From NCBI RefSeq assembly GCF_039540575.1, contig NZ_BAABFC010000019.1, forward strand, positions 1-28,303: a stretch of 28,303 nt of DNA, read 5' to 3'. The DNA is from Pseudaeromonas paramecii (GTDB lineage: Bacteria > Pseudomonadota > Gammaproteobacteria > Enterobacterales > Aeromonadaceae). Position numbers and translations under genes: made by a program. Under the pieces are notes generated by a model. It saw nothing but the letters and a program-made list of their open reading frames with translations. It was not told the origin of the DNA and searched no databases. How positions within the stretch are numbered: the first letter of the stretch is position 1; every line of letters begins with the position of its first letter. Positions 1-7,146 of the stretch are shown one piece after another.

Positions 1-1
1 C

Positions 2-97
2 AGATCGCACAAACGACGCCGAGTTCCCTTCTTCCCCGGACAAGTGATCTACATTTCGGAACGGTTATTTAGCCCAAGCCAGGGCGATATGCAGTAA
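2..97 (+). CDS. Possible C-terminal end of an upstream gene (partial)
   Basis: The frame is open from the window edge to a TAA at 95-97 (31 codons, ending SPSQGDMQ). A strong intrinsic terminator follows 8 bases later, which is what the end of a gene would look like. The fragment is too short to recognise a family, and a 31-codon open frame can occur by chance in high-GC DNA. The start lies outside the window. Confidence 0.4.
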   Translation, partial: RSHKRRRVPFFPGQVIYISERLFSPSQGDMQ

Positions 98-105
98 GTT
101 CAGAA

Positions 106-129
106 CCCCCGCCAATGCGGGGGTTTTTT
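106..129 (+). terminator. Rho-independent terminator
   Basis: A perfect 7-bp stem (CCCCCGC / GCGGGGG) with loop CAAT is followed by six T. It ends transcription entering from the left, presumably of the gene whose tail lies at the window start, and insulates the ZIP transporter gene. Confidence 0.85.
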
Positions 130-183
130 CTGTTATAACAATCGACAGATTGCCATACTCAGGTCATTCACGCCCTGATATAG

Positions 184-198
184 TGAGAGTAGTTCTCA
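184..198. promoter_or_regulatory. Fur-like 15-bp palindrome at the ZIP transporter promoter
   Basis: TGAGAGTAGTTCTCA is an inverted repeat (TGAGA-N5-TCTCA). It matches the Fur-box form TGAGAATNATTCTCA at all positions but two. It lies 19 bases before the ATG and directly after a possible -10 element TATAGT (179-184), so a bound repressor would cover the start of transcription. No good -35 was found. That Fur is the binding protein is inferred from the match alone. Confidence 0.4.
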
Positions 199-217
199 TT
201 TAGAAGTCGAGGCCACC

Positions 218-1150
218 ATGGACGCCACCCAAGCCACCCTGCCCCAACCCTGGCCCGAGCTGCTGCGCCGGCACATCCAGGCCCACCCCATCACCGCCAT
301 CGGCCTGGGACTAGCCATGGTGCTGGTACTGTTGCTGCTGCTGCAGAGCCTGGTGCTCTTATGGATGGGCGACGTGGGCCCCGGGGTGCGCTATGGTCTG
401 CTCGGCGGTCTGGCGGGCTTTGCCACCACCAGCCTGGGGGCCCTGCCCGCCTTCGTGCTGCGCCGCATCCCCCAGCGGGTGGAGGACGCCATGCTGGGCT
501 TTGCCGCCGGCATGATGCTGGCGGCCAGCGCCTTCTCCTTGCTGCTGCCGGGCCTGGATGCCGCCCATGAACTCACCGGCAGCAGCGGCCTGAGCGCCGC
601 CGTGGTGGTGCTGGGCATGGCCATGGGGGTCGCCCTGATGCTGGGGCTGGACGAATTCACCCCCCACGAGCATGAGCAGACCGGCCCCTGCGGCCCGGGC
701 TACGAGCGCTGCGATCGCATCTGGCTGTTCGTGTTTGCCATCGCCTTGCACAACATTCCCGAGGGCATGGCCATCGGGGTCAGCTTCTCCCAAGGGGACA
801 TGAAGGTGGGGCTGCCGCTGACCACCGCCATCGCCCTGCAGGACATTCCCGAGGGGCTGGCGGTGGCCCTGGCCCTGATTGCCGCGGGCTTTCGTCCCGG
901 CCTGGCGGTGCTCATCGCCATCGGCAGCGGCGTCTTGGAACCCTTCGGCGCCCTGCTGGGGATCGGCGTGGCCAGCGGCATGCCCCTGGCCTACCCCATC
1001 GGCCTGGGACTGGCGGCCGGCGCCATGCTGTTTGTGGTCTCCCACGAGGTGATCCCCCAGACCCACCGCAATGGCCATCAGACCTACGCCACCCTGGGGC
1101 TGATGCTGGGCTTCGCCCTGATGATGACCCTGGATACCAGCCTGGGTTGA
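218..1150 (+). CDS. ZIP family divalent metal transporter, BbZIP type
   Basis: This 310-residue inner-membrane protein has about eight hydrophobic segments and should import divalent metal (Zn2+, Fe2+ or similar) into the cytoplasm. The binuclear metal-site motifs are visible: HNIPEG at residues 178-183 and QDIPEG at 208-213. The Gln-Asp start of the second motif, in place of His-Asn, is as in the Bordetella transporter of known structure, and the length is nearly the same. The loop at about 145-165 (HEHEQ, then two Cys) is a plausible metal-sensing or metal-guiding loop. The start at 218 has GAGG five bases upstream. It is a single gene between terminators. A Fur-like palindrome at its promoter hints at iron control. 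The metal specificity cannot be read from sequence. Confidence 0.9.
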   Translation: MDATQATLPQPWPELLRRHIQAHPITAIGLGLAMVLVLLLLLQSLVLLWMGDVGPGVRYGLLGGLAGFATTSLGALPAFVLRRIPQRVEDAMLGFAAGMMLAASAFSLLLPGLDAAHELTGSSGLSAAVVVLGMAMGVALMLGLDEFTPHEHEQTGPCGPGYERCDRIWLFVFAIALHNIPEGMAIGVSFSQGDMKVGLPLTTAIALQDIPEGLAVALALIAAGFRPGLAVLIAIGSGVLEPFGALLGIGVASGMPLAYPIGLGLAAGAMLFVVSHEVIPQTHRNGHQTYATLGLMLGFALMMTLDTSLG

Positions 1151-1164
1151 GCGCGCCAAACACC

Positions 1165-1192
1165 AAGGGGAGCCAGAAGGCTCCCCTTTTTT
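1165..1192 (+). terminator. Rho-independent terminator after the ZIP transporter gene
   Basis: A 10-bp stem (AAGGGGAGCC / GGCTCCCCTT), loop AGAA, is followed by a T tract to 1192. It lies between two converging genes. On the minus strand the T tract is poor, so it acts mainly on the rightward gene. Confidence 0.85.
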
Positions 1193-1215
1193 ATTCCCCT
1201 TGTGCCATCACCGAC

Positions 1216-3645
1216 TCAGAGCTGGTGCTCGGTGCGGTTGATGATGTCGTCCTGAGCCTCCGGCGACAGAGCGGTGAAGAAGGCGGAGTAACCCGCCACC
1301 CGCACCACCAGATCCCGGTACTGATCCGGATGGGCCATGGCCGCCAGCAGGGTCTCCCGGGAGACGATGTTGTACTGCACATGCCAGCCCTTGTGCACCT
1401 CGAAGAAGGTGCGCAGCAGCAGCTGCAGCTTGCGCCGATCCGCCGGGTTTTCCAGGCAGGCGGGACTCAGCTTCTGGTTGAGCAGCACGCCCCCCAGGAT
1501 CTTGTCGGTGGGCAACCGGCTGATGGAGTTGAACACCGCCGTGGGGCCCTGGGTGTCGGAGCCGGAGGCCGGGCTCGCCCCTTCGGCCAGGGCGCTCCAG
1601 GCGTGGCGACCGTCCGGGGTGGCAGCTGTGGCGGCGCCAAAGGGCACGTTGGCGGAGATGGAAGAGGTACCGGCGTAGTAACCGCCACCGATGGGGCCAC
1701 GGCCGTGGCGGGTGTTGTGGAAGCCGCCGAGGGCCTGGATGTAGCTGTCATAGGCCTGCACCAGCAGGGCATCCACCTCAGCCACATCGTTGCCATACTT
1801 GGGCACCGCCTTCAGCAGCCGCTGACGCAGCTGCTCGCCGGAGAGGCCGGCAAAGTCGTCCGCCAGGGCGGCCGCCAGTTCAGGCTGGCCCACCTGGCCG
1901 GTTTCGAACACCAGCTGACGCACCGCCGCCAGGCTGTTGCCCAGGTTGGCGATGCCCACCTGCAGGCCGGACACCCAGTCGTAGCGGGCGCCCCCCTCCT
2001 TGACGCTCTTGCCCCGCTCGATGCAGTCATCCACCAGGGCCGAGCAGAGCAGATCCGGCGCCAGCTCTTCGAGCATGGAGTCCACCACGCAGTCGATCTC
2101 GATGCTCTTGCGGGTGTAGTAGCGCACCTGGCGATCCCAGGCGGCCATCACCTGCTCGAAGCGCTCGAAGTTGCCCAACGACAGCCCCTGGGGCTGGGGC
2201 AGGAAGGTGCGTCCCGAGGTGGTATCGCGGCCCTGCTCCAGGGCAGCCAGCAGGATGCGGGTCATGTTGATGAAGCTCATGCCGGTGCAGCGGTAGCCCC
2301 ACTTGCCCGGCACCGCCGTCTCGATGCAGCCGATGGCGGAATAGTCGAAAGCGTCGGCCCGGCTCACCCCCAGGCGGATGAACTCGGGGATGACGATCTC
2401 GTCGTTGTTGAAGGCCGGCATGCCGAAGCCGCAGCGGATCACCTGCACGCAGGCATCCAGGAAGTCATCGCTCATGCCGCCGTGATAGCGCACGCTCAGG
2501 TTCGGCTGGGTGGATCTCAGCTGGCCGCAGGACTCCAGCACCGCATAGGAGAGGCCGTTCACCGCATCCACCGCCACCCCGTCCACCAGGGTCTGACCGC
2601 CGATGGTGACGTTCTGGTACAGAGGGCTGCCGGCGGAGGCCTTGGAGTGGGAGCCGGAGCGGATCTTGCTCACCTCCAGCAGCTTGAGCCAGCAGCCTTG
2701 CAGCAGCTCGATGGCCCGCGCCCGGGGCAGGTCCCCCTGCTCCACGTCCTGCCGGTACCAGGGATAGAGGTACTGATCCAGCCGTCCTAGGGAGACGGAG
2801 TGACCGTTGGACTCGATCTGCAGGGCCAGCTGGACGAAGTAACACAGCTGCAGCGCCTGCCAGAAGCTCTGCGGTGGCAGGCAGGCGATGTGCCGACAGT
2901 TGGCGGCGATCTGATGCAGTTCCTCGGCCCGCCAGGCCCGCGGCTCCTCGGCCGCCATCTGCTCGGCCAGCTGGGCATAGCGCAGTATGTAATCCGACAG
3001 CCCTTCCAGCACCAGGGCCACGCCCTTCAAGAACTGTTCGGATTTCAGATCCGCCCAATCCGCCAGATCCAGCCGGCTGCGCCGCTCGCTCACCTTCTCC
3101 CGCAGGCCGTCCAGTCCCAGGGCCAGCAGCTGGGCAAAGTCCACCGCCAGGTGGCCATCCCCCGAGGTCATGTTGCCCTCGGCCTTGATGATGCCGGAGG
3201 CCAACAGCGCCCGCTGCTCCTCGGTGTAGAGGCCATAGCAACGGGCCTGCACCGTCTGGCCGTGCCAGAAGGGGCAGAGATCCCGGATGATCTGCTTGTT
3301 CTGCTCACTCAAGGCAAAACCGGCACCGGGCCTGTCTGCCAGATCATCCAGCTCCTGCTCCAGCCAGCTGACCGTATATTCGGGGAAGATGGGAGCGGCG
3401 CGCACCTCGGCGGCCAGGTTGCCGACGATGAGCTCGTCGTGCTTGATCCAGACGGTCTTGCTCTTGAGGTGTTCCACCAGCGCCAGGGCCCGGCGCACCA
3501 TGATGGGCTTGTCCAGATGGGCCTGATAGGCCCGGGTGTAGGCCAGCGCCCGCTCGGTGCAGACCGGCGGCTTGGTCAGGGTGATCAGGGCCTGCTTGTG
3601 GGCGGCGATACGCTGGCTGGCCAGCTCAAGATTCAGTTGGGTCAT
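1216..3645 (-). CDS. ybiW: Glycyl radical enzyme, YbiW type (probable 1,5-anhydroglucitol-6-phosphate lyase)
   Basis: This 809-residue glycyl radical enzyme has its catalytic cysteine at about 440 in the motif YSAIGCIET and its radical glycine at about 785 in VRVAGYSAF near the C-terminus. The single Cys followed by Ile-Glu excludes true pyruvate formate-lyase, which has Cys-Cys. Length and gene neighbours match E. coli YbiW. That enzyme has been reported to open the ring of 1,5-anhydroglucitol 6-phosphate to 1-deoxyfructose 6-phosphate, which FsaA then splits to glyceraldehyde 3-phosphate and hydroxyacetone. Its ATG overlaps the stop of the activase gene by one base (TGATG), with AGAGGA as ribosome site, so the two are translationally coupled. 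It should work only without oxygen, consistent with the FNR box upstream of the pair. The substrate is inferred by family and context; annotation as formate acetyltransferase would be misleading. Confidence 0.85.
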   Translation of the reverse strand: MTQLNLELASQRIAAHKQALITLTKPPVCTERALAYTRAYQAHLDKPIMVRRALALVEHLKSKTVWIKHDELIVGNLAAEVRAAPIFPEYTVSWLEQELDDLADRPGAGFALSEQNKQIIRDLCPFWHGQTVQARCYGLYTEEQRALLASGIIKAEGNMTSGDGHLAVDFAQLLALGLDGLREKVSERRSRLDLADWADLKSEQFLKGVALVLEGLSDYILRYAQLAEQMAAEEPRAWRAEELHQIAANCRHIACLPPQSFWQALQLCYFVQLALQIESNGHSVSLGRLDQYLYPWYRQDVEQGDLPRARAIELLQGCWLKLLEVSKIRSGSHSKASAGSPLYQNVTIGGQTLVDGVAVDAVNGLSYAVLESCGQLRSTQPNLSVRYHGGMSDDFLDACVQVIRCGFGMPAFNNDEIVIPEFIRLGVSRADAFDYSAIGCIETAVPGKWGYRCTGMSFINMTRILLAALEQGRDTTSGRTFLPQPQGLSLGNFERFEQVMAAWDRQVRYYTRKSIEIDCVVDSMLEELAPDLLCSALVDDCIERGKSVKEGGARYDWVSGLQVGIANLGNSLAAVRQLVFETGQVGQPELAAALADDFAGLSGEQLRQRLLKAVPKYGNDVAEVDALLVQAYDSYIQALGGFHNTRHGRGPIGGGYYAGTSSISANVPFGAATAATPDGRHAWSALAEGASPASGSDTQGPTAVFNSISRLPTDKILGGVLLNQKLSPACLENPADRRKLQLLLRTFFEVHKGWHVQYNIVSRETLLAAMAHPDQYRDLVVRVAGYSAFFTALSPEAQDDIINRTEHQL

Positions 3646-4550
3646 CAGGCTTGTCCTCTTAGTACCGGAGTCAGGCCCCGCTCCCGGGCCGCCTCCATGG
3701 CAAAGTCCAGCAGCGCCTCATCCGCCAGGGGCTGCCGCGGGGCCAGGTACTCCCGACCCAGCAAGTGATACTTGTGCATGCCCAGGGTGTGATAGGGCAG
3801 AAAATGCACCTCCCGGGCCGACGTCTCGTGGGCGACAAAATCCAGCATGGCGCTCAGCTCGCCTTGGCTGGCGTTGAAGCCCGGGATCAGGGCGATGCGC
3901 ACTATCAGGCTCACCGGCTGGTCGGCCAGCCGGCGGAAGTTATCCCGCACCCGTCGGGCCTTGCCGCCAGTCCACTGGGCAAACTTGGCCTCATCCAGCT
4001 GCTTGAGATCCGCCAGCAGCAGATCCAGGTGGGGCAAACAGGGTTCGATATGGGACCAGGGCACATGCAGGCAGGACTCCACCGCCGTATGAATGCCCTG
4101 GGCCTTGGCGGCTGCCAGCAGCTGGCTGGCAAACTCATGCTGCAAGAAGGGCTCGCCACCGGAGAGGGTGATGCCGCCGCCGGAGCGCCGGTAGAAGGGC
4201 TCATCGGCCAGCAGCGCCGTCATGGCCCGCGCCAGGCTCCATTCCTCCCCCTGGCAGGCCAGGGCGCCGCTGGGACAGGCCTGGGCCAGCTGGCGGCGCG
4301 CCGCCTCATCCAGCTGCTCCCGCGCCAGCGCCAGCGTCTCCCCCTGCCGCTGGCAGTGCCCCGTCTGTAGGCACAGTGTGCAGCCCGCCAGGCACAGGCG
4401 CGGGTCGTACAGCAGATCCGTGCGCCGCGCCTGGCTCTCCGGGTTCTGGCACCAGTGGCAATGCAGGGAGCAGCCCTTCAAGAACAGCACGGAGCGGATC
4501 CCCGGGCCATCATGGGTGGAGTAGCGCTGCAGGTTGAAACAGGTGCCCAT
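3645..4550 (-). CDS. ybiY: Glycyl radical enzyme activating enzyme, YbiY type
   Basis: This 301-residue radical-SAM protein should install the glycyl radical on the neighbouring YbiW-type enzyme. The SAM-cluster motif C-x3-C-x2-C is at residues 27, 31 and 34 (GCSLHCHWC). It follows the YSTHDGPGIR element typical of this family. An inserted cluster domain follows with Cys spaced C-x3-C-x2-C-x5-C and a later ACPSGAL. The start at 4550 is chosen over an in-frame ATG at 4595 for three reasons: AGAGG sits 6 bases upstream, the protein then begins like its relatives, and a transcript driven by the FNR-centred promoter should start near 4573, after the upstream ATG. It is first in a two-gene operon with ybiW. 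Confidence 0.88.
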   Translation of the reverse strand: MGTCFNLQRYSTHDGPGIRSVLFLKGCSLHCHWCQNPESQARRTDLLYDPRLCLAGCTLCLQTGHCQRQGETLALAREQLDEAARRQLAQACPSGALACQGEEWSLARAMTALLADEPFYRRSGGGITLSGGEPFLQHEFASQLLAAAKAQGIHTAVESCLHVPWSHIEPCLPHLDLLLADLKQLDEAKFAQWTGGKARRVRDNFRRLADQPVSLIVRIALIPGFNASQGELSAMLDFVAHETSAREVHFLPYHTLGMHKYHLLGREYLAPRQPLADEALLDFAMEAARERGLTPVLRGQA

Positions 4551-4606
4551 GCGAACCTCTGGCTGGCTTCGATATACCAATAATGAAGCTTTCATTCGAA
4601 AGTGAA

Positions 4607-4620
4607 TTGATCTTAATCAA
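4607..4620. promoter_or_regulatory. FNR box, perfect consensus, between divergent ybiY and fsaA
   Basis: TTGATCTTAATCAA is an exact match to the FNR consensus TTGAT-N4-ATCAA. Its centre (4613.5) is about 41.5 bases from the fsaA start of transcription expected from the -10 TATAGT at 4643-4648. It is about 40 bases from the leftward start expected from CATTAT (4585-4580). That is the class II activator position for both genes, so one site could switch on both directions under anaerobiosis. Confidence 0.85.
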
Positions 4621-4642
4621 GCAAGCGTGCAATCCCTGCTCG

Positions 4643-4648
4643 TATAGT
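4643..4648 (+). promoter_or_regulatory. -10 element of the fsaA promoter
   Basis: TATAGT matches the sigma-70 -10 box in five of six positions. There is no -35 box, as expected where FNR bound at -41.5 replaces it. The transcript would start near 4655 and carry a leader of about 45 bases. Confidence 0.6.
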
Positions 4649-4699
4649 GAACGGCATAACAGGTCAGGTCTGAGAACAACTGCACATGAGGAGTCAGTG

Positions 4700-5365
4700 A
4701 TGGAGCTTTATCTGGATACCGCCGATCTGGCGGCGGTGGAACGGCTGGCCGCCAGCTGGCCCTTGGCTGGCGTCACCACCAATCCCAGCCTGGTTGCGGC
4801 CGGCGGTCGTCCGCTCAAGAGTACGCTGCGGGAGCTGCGCGCCTGCCTGGGGCCAGAGGCCAGCCTGTTTGCCCAGGTGCTGGGCCAGACCAGTGACGAG
4901 ATGGTAGAGCAGGCCCAGCAGCTGTGTCAGTGGGATGCGCGCCTGGTGGTCAAGGTGCCGGTCTGCAGCGAGGGGCTAGGCGCCATCCGCCGCCTCAAGG
5001 CCTTAGGGGTGCGCACCCTGGGCACCGCCGTCTACGCCCCCCTGCCGGCCCTGCTGGCCGCCCAGGCCGGTGCCGACTATGTGGCGCCTTACGTCAACCG
5101 CATCGATGCCCAGGGCGGCAGCGGCATTGTGGCGGTGACGGAGCTGCAGCAGCTGCTGCAGCTGCACGCCCCCCATTGCCAGGTGCTGGCCGCCAGCTTC
5201 AAGACCCCGCGCCAGGTGCTCGACTGTCTGCTGGCCGGCGCCACCGCCGTCACCCTGCCGGTGGTGGTGGCCGAGCAGATCCTGCAAAGCCCGGCGGTGG
5301 ATGCCGCCCTGGCCGGATTTGAGCGCGACTGGTTAAACGCCTTCGGTGGTTTGGTGCTGGAATAG
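4700..5365 (+). CDS. fsaA: Fructose-6-phosphate aldolase, FsaA/TalC family
   Basis: This 221-residue class I aldolase of the small transaldolase family is about the length of E. coli FsaA (220). The Schiff-base lysine is K85 in LVVKVPV, the same number as in E. coli FsaA, and the N-terminal MELYLDTAD and TTNPSL motifs are conserved. The start at 4700 has GAGGAG seven bases upstream; an in-frame ATG at 4583 lies before the promoter and is rejected. It probably cleaves 1-deoxyfructose 6-phosphate made by the neighbouring glycyl radical enzyme, giving hydroxyacetone and glyceraldehyde 3-phosphate. It may also act on fructose 6-phosphate. Expression is expected to be anaerobic through the FNR box. 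Confidence 0.92.
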   Translation: MELYLDTADLAAVERLAASWPLAGVTTNPSLVAAGGRPLKSTLRELRACLGPEASLFAQVLGQTSDEMVEQAQQLCQWDARLVVKVPVCSEGLGAIRRLKALGVRTLGTAVYAPLPALLAAQAGADYVAPYVNRIDAQGGSGIVAVTELQQLLQLHAPHCQVLAASFKTPRQVLDCLLAGATAVTLPVVVAEQILQSPAVDAALAGFERDWLNAFGGLVLE

Positions 5366-5381
5366 ACCCCTGCGCCAACAA

Positions 5382-5405
5382 AAGCGGCCCCATTAGGGGC
5401 CGCTT
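5382..5405. terminator. Bidirectional terminator between fsaA and the lipoprotein gene
   Basis: A 10-bp perfect stem (AAGCGGCCCC / GGGGCCGCTT) with loop ATTA lies between two converging genes. The leftward reading has the better T tract (TTTTGTT); the rightward one is weak (TTGTCTT). Confidence 0.75.
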
Positions 5406-5424
5406 GTCTTGCAGGCTCGCCGGC

Positions 5425-5850
5425 TCAGGCGGCAGCTTGCTCCGCCCCCGGTTGGCAGAAGGGCTTATCATAGACGCGCGTGGCGTAGCCATTACGCCCC
5501 TGCCACTTGAATTGCAGCGTGTGTCCTGTAGACAGCCACTCCTCCCATACAGTGCAACCACAGATATTCTTATCCATCCTGGCACGCTCCGAGTCTTGTG
5601 CTTCCTTGGTCCACTCCATGCCCCCCAGCAAACGGTGCTCAATCACCATATGCTGACCATCCGCCGAGACATGGCAGGTTTGCACCACAGAGGGCTGCGC
5701 GGTGTCCCGTAACTGCAGACAATGGTCGTAGGCCTCCCGCTCCAACGGGGTGAAGCCTGCCAGCGTTGCCTCCGCCAGTGGCGGTTGGCCTGTGCTGGCA
5801 CATCCGGCCAACACCAGTACCACAGTGCCCATCAAGGCTTTTCCCAACAT
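5425..5850 (-). CDS. Small hypothetical lipoprotein
   Basis: This 141-residue protein has a lipoprotein signal: a short basic start (MLGKALMG), a hydrophobic run and the lipobox VLAGC with the acylated Cys at about residue 16. It should therefore be anchored to a membrane on the periplasmic side. The mature part contains several Cys (DHCLQL, QTCHV, ICGCTVW, PFCQPG), probably forming disulfides. The start at 5850 has GGAGAA seven bases upstream; the longer open frame to 5940 lacks any such site and would bury the signal. I do not recognise the family. It is a single gene, divergent from the diguanylate cyclase unit. Confidence 0.75.
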   Translation of the reverse strand: MLGKALMGTVVLVLAGCASTGQPPLAEATLAGFTPLEREAYDHCLQLRDTAQPSVVQTCHVSADGQHMVIEHRLLGGMEWTKEAQDSERARMDKNICGCTVWEEWLSTGHTLQFKWQGRNGYATRVYDKPFCQPGAEQAAA

Positions 5851-5930
5851 ACTGTTCTCCTTACGACGACTGAGGGCAACCGCGCCCATCAATCGGGCCC
5901 GCACGCTAACAAATCTTAACAAGGAGCACA

Positions 5931-6050
5931 ATGAATCCAATTGTGTGGCAAGATCCGCCCGACAAAAACAGGTCGAGACCGGCCATGGGTTTCTTTGCTA
6001 CCGTTAAAGCATGCTTGGCGCCTCCGGTGCCCCTCCCCTTTAACAGGTGA
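5931..6050 (+). CDS. 39-codon ORF with strong ribosome site, leading into the diguanylate cyclase gene
   Basis: AAGGAG lies 4-5 bases before an ATG that opens 39 codons (MNPIVWQDPP..., ending LPFNR), with the TGA four bases before the cyclase ATG. The cyclase itself has only a weak ribosome site, so coupling through this ORF is plausible. Residues 19-30 (MGFFATVKACLA) recall the beginning of small DUF805 membrane proteins, after which the similarity stops. It may thus be a truncated remnant rather than a functional leader peptide. Both readings are inference. Confidence 0.4.
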   Translation: MNPIVWQDPPDKNRSRPAMGFFATVKACLAPPVPLPFNR

Positions 6051-6054
6051 CCCC

Positions 6055-7098
6055 ATGGCTTGGACCCCGGATCCGGACAGCCCAGATGCGCCAACCCGCC
6101 AGCAGTTGCTGGAGGTCATCAGCCTGCAGACCGATATCGCCAAGCTGGGGCTGGATCTCAGTGGCGTGATGAATCTGGTGGTGGAGCGGGCGCTGCCGCT
6201 GGTGAACGCCGATGGCGCCGTGGTGGAGCTGGCCGAAGGGGAAGACATGGTGTACCGCGCCGCCTCCGGGCTGGCACAGGAGCAGCTAGGGCTGCGCCTC
6301 AAGCTCCATGGCAGTCTCTCCGGGTTGTGCGTGCGCACCGGTGAGGTTCTCACCACCGATGACAGCGAGCAGGATCCGCGGGTTAACCTGCTGGCCTGCC
6401 GCAAGCTGGGACTGCGCTCCATGATAGCCCTGCCCCTGCATCATCAGGCCGTGACGGTCGGCGTACTCAAGGTGATGGCCCGAGCGCCGGCCCATTTTCG
6501 CCCCCAGCAGGCCGCCGTACTGACCCTGCTCACCGAGGTGCTGGCCGCCGAGATCTTCTTCGCCGCCAAGTATGCCGCCGATGATCTCTTCTACCGCGCC
6601 ACCCATGACGAGCTCACCGGCCTGGCCAACCGGGCCCTGTTTCTGGACAAGCTGCGCAGTGCCCTCAGCCTGCAGCGGCGCCAGGAGGGCGCGCTGGCGG
6701 TACTGATGATCGACATGGACGGCCTCAAGCTCATCAACGACTGCTACGGTCACGGTGCCGGCGATGCCGCCATCTGCGAGTTCTCCCGCCGCCTCAAGCA
6801 ATCGGTACGCGCTACCGATACCGTGGCCCGTCTGGGTGGCGATGAGTTTGCCGTGCTGATGCCGGCCATAGCCAATCCGGCCCTGCTGGAACAAGGCACC
6901 CAGCGACTGATGGCCAAGGTCAATCACCCCTTTCACTATCCCAAACTGGACGAGGAGTTGACGCTGTCCGCCAGCATGGGGGCAGCACTGGCGCCGGAGG
7001 ACGGCTGCGAGCCGGACGAGTTGTTGGAGAAAGCCGACCAGGCCATGTACCAGATGAAGCGCCGGCGCAAACAGGCCGAGGGGGGCGAAGAAACATAA
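6055..7098 (+). CDS. Diguanylate cyclase with GAF sensor domain
   Basis: This 347-residue cytoplasmic protein has no membrane segment. A GAF domain spans about residues 28-170 and a GGDEF domain about 180-340. The active-site motif is intact (GGDEF, 261-265, in ARLGGDEFAVL). The metal-binding Asp is in MIDMDGLKLIND (218-229). An inhibitory I-site RxxD (R252-D255) sits exactly five residues before the motif, so it should be an active, feedback-inhibited c-di-GMP synthase. The GAF ligand is unknown. The start at 6055 follows the short ORF by four bases. An in-frame start at 5941 would read through the leader ORF in another frame and has no ribosome site. Confidence 0.9.
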   Translation: MAWTPDPDSPDAPTRQQLLEVISLQTDIAKLGLDLSGVMNLVVERALPLVNADGAVVELAEGEDMVYRAASGLAQEQLGLRLKLHGSLSGLCVRTGEVLTTDDSEQDPRVNLLACRKLGLRSMIALPLHHQAVTVGVLKVMARAPAHFRPQQAAVLTLLTEVLAAEIFFAAKYAADDLFYRATHDELTGLANRALFLDKLRSALSLQRRQEGALAVLMIDMDGLKLINDCYGHGAGDAAICEFSRRLKQSVRATDTVARLGGDEFAVLMPAIANPALLEQGTQRLMAKVNHPFHYPKLDEELTLSASMGAALAPEDGCEPDELLEKADQAMYQMKRRRKQAEGGEET

Positions 7099-7124
7099 AA
7101 AAAACCGGTGCCTAGGCACCGGTT
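7097..7124 (-). terminator. Rho-independent terminator of the nrdJa-nrdJb operon
   Basis: The hairpin is AACCGGTGCC ... GGCACCGGTT with a near-symmetric centre. On the minus strand it is followed by eight T, a strong terminator for the leftward nrdJ genes. It may also slow the converging cyclase transcript, where the T tract is poor. Confidence 0.85.
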
Positions 7125-7146
7125 CTTGTCATCCCATCTGCGACCA

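Noticed and set aside
1147..2790. Long open frame opposite the glycyl radical enzyme gene
   Set aside because: Antisense shadow of a clear enzyme gene in high-GC DNA; His/Gly/Gln-rich translation without any family motif.
1216..3645. Identification as pyruvate formate-lyase
   Set aside because: Active site has a single Cys (GCIE) where PFL has Cys-Cys, and the neighbour is an FsaA-type aldolase.
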